Assembly (NCBI GenBank): GCA_002432865.1
Contig: DJGX01000055.1
Span: 1-21,590 of the forward strand
Direction of reading: 5' to 3'
From: Cloacimonetes bacterium UBA5835
GTDB taxonomy: Bacteria; Cloacimonadota; Cloacimonadia; Cloacimonadales; Cloacimonadaceae
Length of the DNA stretch: 21,590 bases
The position numbers and the translations under genes are program-made. Numbering within the stretch: position 1 is the first letter of the stretch; each line of letters begins with the position of its first letter. A model generated the notes under the pieces. The model had not been told where the DNA came from, made no database searches, and worked only from the letters and a program-made list of their open reading frames with translations. Shown here in pieces: positions 17,001 through 21,590 of the stretch.

Positions 17001-17621
17001 AATAAAGAGAAGGCCAAAATCACCACTTTGTTGTTCATTTACTTTCTGATTATATAGATGCTTAATACCCTTTTGCAGTTCCTCATACTCATTCTTAAAT
17101 TCCTTATAGAACAAATCTGAAACTCTTTCCACAGAAAACATCTCTTTTAATTCTGCCAAAGAATCCATTTTATATGCTCTAAGTTGAAGTTGATATGTTT
17201 TATTGGGTAGATTTTCACTTACATAGAAGGAATGTCTGCGATAATTGCTATAAATTCTTTGTGTCCCTTTATATATAGGGTAGATTAAGCTAAAACGAAA
17301 GGAGTGATTATCATCATAGAAAACAAACAATCCAGCTTGGACATATTCATTTTTTAGGATTTCAACAGCTTTATTAAATTGCTTTTTCCTAGCTGTTCTA
17401 TCGGTTAAGGGTCTCTTTACATGTATCAAATAAATCCCACATTGGGTTGCATCTTCAAAAATCAATTTACCTATGGTAGTTGTATTGTTAAAAAAATCAT
17501 CTTCATACTTTGGCATAACTTCAGTTTTTTCTGAAAAAATATTAGAATTAGTATGAAAATAGGTGATCCACTTAGAGTGGGAAAAATTGGAAGGGATAAC
17601 GAGATTTGATTTTAATTCCAT
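14091..17621 (-). CDS. Eco57I-type N6-adenine DNA methyltransferase (restriction-modification-like)
   Basis: A 1176-residue protein of the large N6-adenine methyltransferase group (Eco57I/PglX-like). S-adenosylmethionine motif I is DPAIGSGAF at 425-433 and the catalytic motif IV is NPPY at 674-677, in DIIIGNPPYVPQEE. The ~200-residue N-terminal region is specific to such large enzymes and leads into a helical part (LAELKEMFSVERVSDLFYKE); I cannot see a nuclease motif in it. A charged coiled-coil insert sits between motif I and NPPY (about 545-640). After about residue 860 comes a target-recognition-like region with KFGVKTGADEFFYIP. It would methylate adenine in a specific site, protecting host DNA. 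The start overlaps the helicase stop by 10 bases, with only a weak AGAG upstream, so translation is probably coupled. Confidence 0.9.
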   Translation of the reverse strand: MELKSNLVIPSNFSHSKWITYFHTNSNIFSEKTEVMPKYEDDFFNNTTTIGKLIFEDATQCGIYLIHVKRPLTDRTARKKQFNKAVEILKNEYVQAGLFVFYDDNHSFRFSLIYPIYKGTQRIYSNYRRHSFYVSENLPNKTYQLQLRAYKMDSLAELKEMFSVERVSDLFYKEFKNEYEELQKGIKHLYNQKVNEQQSGDFGLLFIIRIIFLGFVQKKGWLGDSNFIQDYLKSYNPEIHKNGIYNELLCPLFFQALNLAPSQKNKYSFPSIPEPYKTYLVNMPYLNGGLFRKHQEYDLDALYITNEAIIEFIDFLFSYNFTLEENTLYDEELELNPEFLGIIFEKLINKEYGAIYTPRLEVDFMCRISLVKYLQRNCLSHIKLEELYKLFFPEYGDESDQTTGEFTPEEAKDILDQLEQITICDPAIGSGAFAVGMLNVIDEIECLLYQNYLTSEQHSNPFERKKRIIFQSLYGVEVKQWAVWITQLRLWITLLIEADDNLKNSEEPLLPSFDFKIRQGDSLIQLLGNYLFPISGEGLVATDIQRKIKELIKLKTDYYYNKCNNKQQEIENKQHNLYIDILQKKRNELNATLKRLERDSIKEVQANFLDSDFQTELDIFKKKQKNEKENIRNQIDEVDCEIRQIMAYKLPFVWMIDFPEIFIGKGGFDIIIGNPPYVPQEEIEDPLGKIDRNTYKGLLKTMAAQDFPQDLQESNINGKSDLYTFFYIRGLRLLNDKGILTFISSNSWLDVEFGAWFQKFLLENCPIYFIIDNLSKRVFRSADINTIIAVIGAKQKMVSSDDLIRFAAFKLPFENSLYTENFLTIEETQKRIDYDDLRVNAIPRKKLLEEGYNNNVENKYQGSKWGGIYIKAPDIYFTIMEKAKNKLIKLGDVAKIKFGVKTGADEFFYIPKSNPFKIEKEFLKPVIKSPRECKSILIDPDKLKYWIFMCPYEKHQIQGTNALKYIEMGESAKKYIKQGKDKGKYIIGINNVSSVKGRKNWYDLGVRELPELITPSSFSDTFKVYLNNGVLANKRLYEIHYKDEVNVLSAILNSTIFFFYLELNATNSLGEGLLDKTVFEFESTPIINPQLLSAHTKVILQLDSLKNRKILSIFKELQVDCNNYDFRNANPLPDRKLLDNVVFSILGLSNSEIQEVYAGLLELTSSRLKKANSLKL

Positions 17622-20600
17622 TTTTGATTCTCTATTGCTACAATTATTTGAGGTTCGTATTCTTTTAGGCTGAATTTAACTTTATTCAGATAATCATTAC
17701 CTAATGCCTGGCTTAATTTTTCCAGTTCTTGGGTAATATGTTTAAAATTGGGTTTACCATTATTATCCCAATCGGCTATCGTTTTTAAAGTATATTCTGG
17801 TAAGGTTCCATAAATCTGGATATCTTCCTTCAGCATAAGAATAAAGGAACGCCAATTTTGAATATCAGAATCGGGAACTCCAACAAGAAATGATAGAAAG
17901 TTGTATGCTTTCTCAGAATTACTAAGTTGGCTTTGTCTATAAGAGAATTTTTCCGCTTCTCTTTTTAACAGATTATAATTGATCCAAAAATCATTGCTTA
18001 AAGGCAGATGTTCTGTCTCTGGTTGGCATTCAATTCTTTTTAGTACTTCCTCAAAGGGTAATGGTAAATAATGATTGTTTTCATCTTTAAAATCCTGGCT
18101 AACGCAGAAAAGTTTGCCTTTACGAAAACACATAACTAAGGAATCTGAACTATAGGATTTGGCAGTTTTCACTCTGATAGGCATGTTATTTAAGGCATCC
18201 ACTTTTTCAGGATATTGGTCTTGCCAGGTGTGCATCAAATTTTTTAGTTTGGAATATAGACTCTCGGGTTCCAGTTCATAAGGATTGGTTTGTAGTTTGG
18301 AAAAAAGTTTAGCAGGGCTTGGTTCTTCATCAGGATCAAAAATGCGGGTATCTTCCCCTAAGGTTTGATGAATCATAAACATTTTCTGTTCTGCTATTTG
18401 TCTGCTCCGAACAATATCTGCACCTTGTTCAGTGGGAAAGAAATTGATAATGTATAGCTTATCAAAGACCTTTCTACTTATTCTATTTATTCTGCCGACC
18501 CTTTGAATAACACGAACTGGATTCCATGGAATATCATAATTGATAACTGTTGACGCACGATTGAGGTTAAACCCTTCGGAGAGTTTATCCGTGGAAAGAA
18601 GAATGTCGTAATCATTATATTGTGTAGGATATGCTGCATCGAAATTAGTATTAATATCATCCAATATACTAGCTGATAATCCTCCGGTGATAACCAGAAC
18701 TCTATTGTTAAAATATTCATTTAAAGATGATTTAAGATGTTTGATAGTATCGGTATATTCAGAAAAAATAACAACTTTGGCAGGTGGTTCATTTTTCGGA
18801 TGGGAAGATTTTAATATCTTTCCCACATTGCTTAACAAGGTATCTAGCTTGGGGTCGTTTTCCACCAACTTTAATGTATCAATTTCTTCTTTTATTTTCT
18901 TGAACAAAGCGATATCAGAATCCATATCGGCAAAAAACAGATCTTTGAAGGCAAATTTATTAACATCATAAATCTTGTTCCTTCTGCCTTCTCTATCTTG
19001 ATTGTTTTGTATAAATTGACTCAGAATTTCATCAATGCTTTCAGGATCATCTACATCGGCTTTATTAATTAAATTACGATCAAGAATATAGCGGCCATTT
19101 GAATTCTGAATAAATGTCTTTATTTGTATATAAGAATTTAGAAGATTTTCTACGGATTGTTTAAAAGCTCCAAATGAACTTTCCAAACGCTTTACCATTT
19201 GGCGTCTTAAAATATCATATAAGTTATCTTGACTTAACCGATCAATTTGCTCTTGGCGGGTTAGTTTTTTTTCATCAATTATATTTCCTTCATATTTATA
19301 GGGTTTATATACAGGACCTTTGAAACGATCAGGATAATCCAGATTATCGGTAAAATACTTTTCAATAACCCTATCATAAAATTCGGATTGTTCTCGGGTT
19401 AATTTATAATACCATTCTTTGGGTTCTTCTACTTTAGATAGTTCTTTAATTTCCTTTTTATATTCAGGATCGTTCTGTAAATCCAATCGGTTTCTCCTAA
19501 CAATAACTGGTTCTATAACCTCTCGGATTTGTTGTGAGAGTAATTTAGCTCTACCAGTTACTATTTTCATATCTACATCCCCATCACAAAAAAGGGCATT
19601 GTATTTTCTTCGGGCATCATCCTTTTTACTTGGGTCTTTGGACTTCCAATTTTTAGTTATAAATGCAAGGTCTTTAAATAAGCCGTTGTAAAAACGAAAA
19701 AGATCAACCAAATTGCTACTGAGAGTAATATTAGATTTTTTGGGAACAATAAATAAACTCAATAGAGAAAGTATGTCTGCAGGTGTGTTATTAAAAGGAG
19801 TTGCCGTAAGCAATATAACCTTGCGTCCTCGGCAAATAGTCTTCAGCTTTTCGTAGGTTTCGGTAGTGCCGTTTCGAAAACGATGTGCTTCATCAACAAT
19901 GATCACTTCAATATTTTTAGACCGTTTAAGAAATTCAATAATGCTATCCAAATCCCCTCCGGAACGAACTTGCCAATCATAAAGTTCAAAATCCTCCTTA
20001 TATTTTTTCCATCCGGAATTGGCATTCTCATCTCCAATTAAACCTGGAGGACAAATAATAATACCCCTTTTCCTCATTTTCCAGCCAATTAATGAGGCAA
20101 TAATTGATTTACCCAAACCAACAACATCCGCTAAAATCACACCACCATATTCTTCTATAATAGATAAACCCTGCCAAACGGCATCAATTTCATATTTTAG
20201 GGGTCGGTAACCCTTTTTCTGCAGAAAATAGGCAATATCGGTATTGTATTCTTCTGTGTAAAAAGTATCCAGCCAGGTTTTAACAACATACATATAAGCG
20301 TCGAAAGGATGTACGGATTTTAGGAGGGTTTTATTCTTTAGATTAGATATTAATCTGCGCTTTTCCCTATCATCTTCTGTAATATGAACTGCGCTATCCC
20401 ATAAAGAATCAAAATATTGTTCTGCCTCGGTAAAACCATAATCAGAAATCTCTACATTGAACTCATTCTGATCTGTAAGACCTGCTTTGGTTAAATTGCT
20501 GCTACCGGTAATAAATAAATTCTTACGAATTACCTGGCTTTCTTTCAGCTTGAAAAGGTAGAGCTTGGAATGATTGGACTTTAGAGTTTTTCGGATGACT

Positions 20601-20962
20601 ATTCTGCCAGCTGAAATCTGTTCTATTACATAATATGCCTGACGGTAAAATTGTTCCTTATCAAATTCATCATTATTTATAGCTTTCAGTACGGAATTCT
20701 GATACATATCTTTCCGTTCTTCATTTGTTCTTTCAGATGACTCAGCATATTCTACAATTCCATATATCGAAGAATCAACACTTAACCCAACCAGAATTTT
20801 TAAAATAGAATCCGGGTTTTTCTGTAAACTATCTATCAGCTCCATCGCACCTGAAAAATAAAAAAAACCCACTAAAAACTTTAGTTCATCGCTTTCCTGT
20901 ATTAGCTCTGAAAGACGGGTTGTTAAGTTCTTGCTCCCCGAATTAGTAATAAAGTTACTCAT
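17612..20962 (-). CDS. PLD-family nuclease fused to SF2 helicase
   Basis: A 1116-residue fusion. The N-terminal 200 residues are a PLD-like nuclease domain with H131-x-K133 in HSKLYLF and the GSSN (153-156) and NEF (166-168) signature; one HKD motif per chain implies a dimeric active site. The helicase core follows: Walker A DVVGLGKS at 279-286, DEAH at 357-360, TATP at 386-389, motif V STDKLSEGFNL around 790-800 and motif VI QRVGRINR at 820-827. Between the lobes is a ~300-residue insert, and about 260 residues follow motif VI. It resembles SNF2-like translocases of restriction and DISARM-type systems and would translocate on DNA and cut it. AAGGAA lies seven bases before the ATG. It is first in a two-gene unit with the methyltransferase. 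Confidence 0.9.
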   Translation of the reverse strand: MSNFITNSGSKNLTTRLSELIQESDELKFLVGFFYFSGAMELIDSLQKNPDSILKILVGLSVDSSIYGIVEYAESSERTNEERKDMYQNSVLKAINNDEFDKEQFYRQAYYVIEQISAGRIVIRKTLKSNHSKLYLFKLKESQVIRKNLFITGSSNLTKAGLTDQNEFNVEISDYGFTEAEQYFDSLWDSAVHITEDDREKRRLISNLKNKTLLKSVHPFDAYMYVVKTWLDTFYTEEYNTDIAYFLQKKGYRPLKYEIDAVWQGLSIIEEYGGVILADVVGLGKSIIASLIGWKMRKRGIIICPPGLIGDENANSGWKKYKEDFELYDWQVRSGGDLDSIIEFLKRSKNIEVIIVDEAHRFRNGTTETYEKLKTICRGRKVILLTATPFNNTPADILSLLSLFIVPKKSNITLSSNLVDLFRFYNGLFKDLAFITKNWKSKDPSKKDDARRKYNALFCDGDVDMKIVTGRAKLLSQQIREVIEPVIVRRNRLDLQNDPEYKKEIKELSKVEEPKEWYYKLTREQSEFYDRVIEKYFTDNLDYPDRFKGPVYKPYKYEGNIIDEKKLTRQEQIDRLSQDNLYDILRRQMVKRLESSFGAFKQSVENLLNSYIQIKTFIQNSNGRYILDRNLINKADVDDPESIDEILSQFIQNNQDREGRRNKIYDVNKFAFKDLFFADMDSDIALFKKIKEEIDTLKLVENDPKLDTLLSNVGKILKSSHPKNEPPAKVVIFSEYTDTIKHLKSSLNEYFNNRVLVITGGLSASILDDINTNFDAAYPTQYNDYDILLSTDKLSEGFNLNRASTVINYDIPWNPVRVIQRVGRINRISRKVFDKLYIINFFPTEQGADIVRSRQIAEQKMFMIHQTLGEDTRIFDPDEEPSPAKLFSKLQTNPYELEPESLYSKLKNLMHTWQDQYPEKVDALNNMPIRVKTAKSYSSDSLVMCFRKGKLFCVSQDFKDENNHYLPLPFEEVLKRIECQPETEHLPLSNDFWINYNLLKREAEKFSYRQSQLSNSEKAYNFLSFLVGVPDSDIQNWRSFILMLKEDIQIYGTLPEYTLKTIADWDNNGKPNFKHITQELEKLSQALGNDYLNKVKFSLKEYEPQIIVAIENQKWN

Positions 20963-21281
20963 TGATATTTCCTTACTTAAATATAATTAACATAGCTTCA
21001 AATTATCAGCATAAGCATTGATTCAATATCCTGCATAAACTTATTTAGCCTGAAGATGACTTTGCGCATATAAGAGGACACAATCAAATTCATCTTCCAA
21101 AAATAATGATAGGGTTGCACACTCTATCTTTTTCACATTTACACTATTTTATAGCTTGTTTTCAAAAATTTAAAACGAAAATGATCTTTCCAACTGCTAC
21201 AAAATAGTCAAGAACTTTATCTTTCTACTGTAACACACAAGTTATCAGGGGCTAATGATGCAATGGGACTTTACTGTATTG
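20963..21281. other. upstream region of the helicase gene, no gene seen
   Basis: About 320 AT-rich bases separate the helicase start from the tandem repeats. A perfect small dyad, ATTGATTCAAT at 21017-21027, lies 55 bp before the start codon and could be regulatory. No clear -35/-10 pair, open frame or RNA gene is evident. Confidence 0.5.
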
Positions 21282-21394
21282 CTGTAACTCAAAACCGGCC
21301 TTTGGGTTGACTGTGTAAAGCGAAGGCAGGTTATAGATATACTGTTTAGGTAAAAGTTCATCTTGGTATAAAGGAAACCGGTTTTAAGTCACAG
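21282..21394. repeat. repeat element copy 1
   Basis: Full 113-bp copy, left end CTGTAACTCAAAACCGG (21282-21298) and right end CCGGTTTTAAGTCACAG (21378-21394). The interior holds GCCTT...AAGGC, which could form a competing smaller hairpin inside the long stem. Confidence 0.9.
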
Positions 21395-21428
21395 AATCGG
21401 TCAGATCGGTATGAGACAGTTTGTCTTG

Positions 21429-21542
21429 CTGTAACTCAAAACCGGCCTTTGGGTTGACTGTGTAAAGCGAAGGCAGATTATAAATATACTGTATGGGTAA
21501 AAAGCTCGTCTTGGTATAAAGAAAACCGGTTTTAAGTCACAG
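21429..21542. repeat. repeat element copy 2
   Basis: Full 114-bp copy with the same ends (21429-21445 and 21526-21542). One substitution breaks the inner AAAGG/CCTTT pairing while the terminal 17-bp ends remain unchanged, so selection or recent duplication has kept the ends. Confidence 0.9.
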
Positions 21543-21590
21543 AATCTGGGTGAGAGAGTGTTTTTTTCTGTAACTCAAAACCGGCCTTTG

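Larger units (their letters stand above)
21282..21590. repeat. tandem array of ~113-bp elements with inverted ends (continues past window)
   Basis: Three copies start at 21282, 21429 and 21568, with spacings of 147 and 139 bp; the third is cut by the window edge. Each element runs from CTGTAACTCAAAACCGG to CCGGTTTTAAGTCACAG (21282-21394 and 21429-21542). These 17-base ends are inverted copies with two mismatches, and CCTTT/AAAGG can extend the stem in the first copy. The first 48 bases of copies 1 and 2 are identical; after that I count about seven substitutions and one insertion. The linkers (34 and 25 bp) differ in length but share AATC and a TGAGA-rich part, so they look like diverged repeat rather than acquired spacers. 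Confidence 0.93.

Noticed and set aside
12272..20962. Classical DISARM or BREX system
   Set aside because: No DUF1998 (drmB), no PglZ, BrxC or Lon-like gene is present; only the helicase, PLD and methyltransferase themes are shared.
21282..21590. CRISPR array
   Set aside because: The repeated part is ~113 bp and the linkers are 25-34 bp with related sequence, the reverse of a CRISPR layout; no cas genes are present.
21282..21590. Integron attC array
   Set aside because: The ends do not match the RYYYAAC / GTTRRRY core sites, and no gene cassettes lie between the copies.

Overview
The window is AT-rich bacterial DNA with three parts: a V-type ATPase operon and two recombination/ribosome-rescue genes on the + strand (1-10772), a gene-poor stretch (10773-12271), and a minus-strand restriction/defence-like locus (12272-20962) that ends beside a tandem-repeat array (21282-21590). 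The organism is probably from the FCB side of the bacterial tree, with Cloacimonadota (Candidatus Cloacimonas-like) my best guess. The grounds are the ATPase gene order E-DUF2764-A-B-D-I-K, seen in Bacteroidetes-type and spirochaete V-ATPases, a TAnnTTTG-type promoter box in front of it, and frequent weak or absent Shine-Dalgarno sequences. This is an inference, not an identification.

Region 1 (36-7645). Seven tightly packed genes encode a compact V-type ATPase: peripheral stalk E, a DUF2764 protein in the position normally held by subunit C, catalytic A, B, central stalk D, membrane subunit I and a duplicated proteolipid K. The proteolipid keeps residues matching the Na+ ligands of Enterococcus hirae NtpK, so a sodium-coupled enzyme is predicted. 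A strong hairpin that can work in both directions ends the operon and also the convergent gene for a membrane-anchored coiled-coil protein.

Region 2 (8620-10772). A NFACT/RqcH-type ribosome quality-control protein is translationally coupled to recO, which carries a zinc-ribbon.

Region 3 (10773-12271). 1.5 kb lacks a convincing gene but holds several inverted repeats, including an 85-bp near-perfect hairpin built from 11-bp units, a short-period AT-rich repeat, and possible scraps of decayed coding sequence.

Region 4 (12272-20962, minus strand). A two-gene unit encodes a fused PLD-nuclease/SF2 helicase (1116 aa) and an Eco57I-type N6-adenine DNA methyltransferase (1176 aa), overlapping by 10 bp. 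Downstream is a second two-gene unit: a Panacea/SocA-like N-terminal domain fused to DUF488, coupled by ATGA overlap to an unrecognised conserved-looking protein. Together they look like a restriction/anti-phage system built on a DISARM-like theme but without DUF1998 or a separate specificity subunit. It is the best candidate here for an undescribed system.

Region 5 (20963-21590). A gene-free upstream region is followed by tandem copies of a ~113-bp element with 17-bp imperfect inverted ends, continuing past the window edge.
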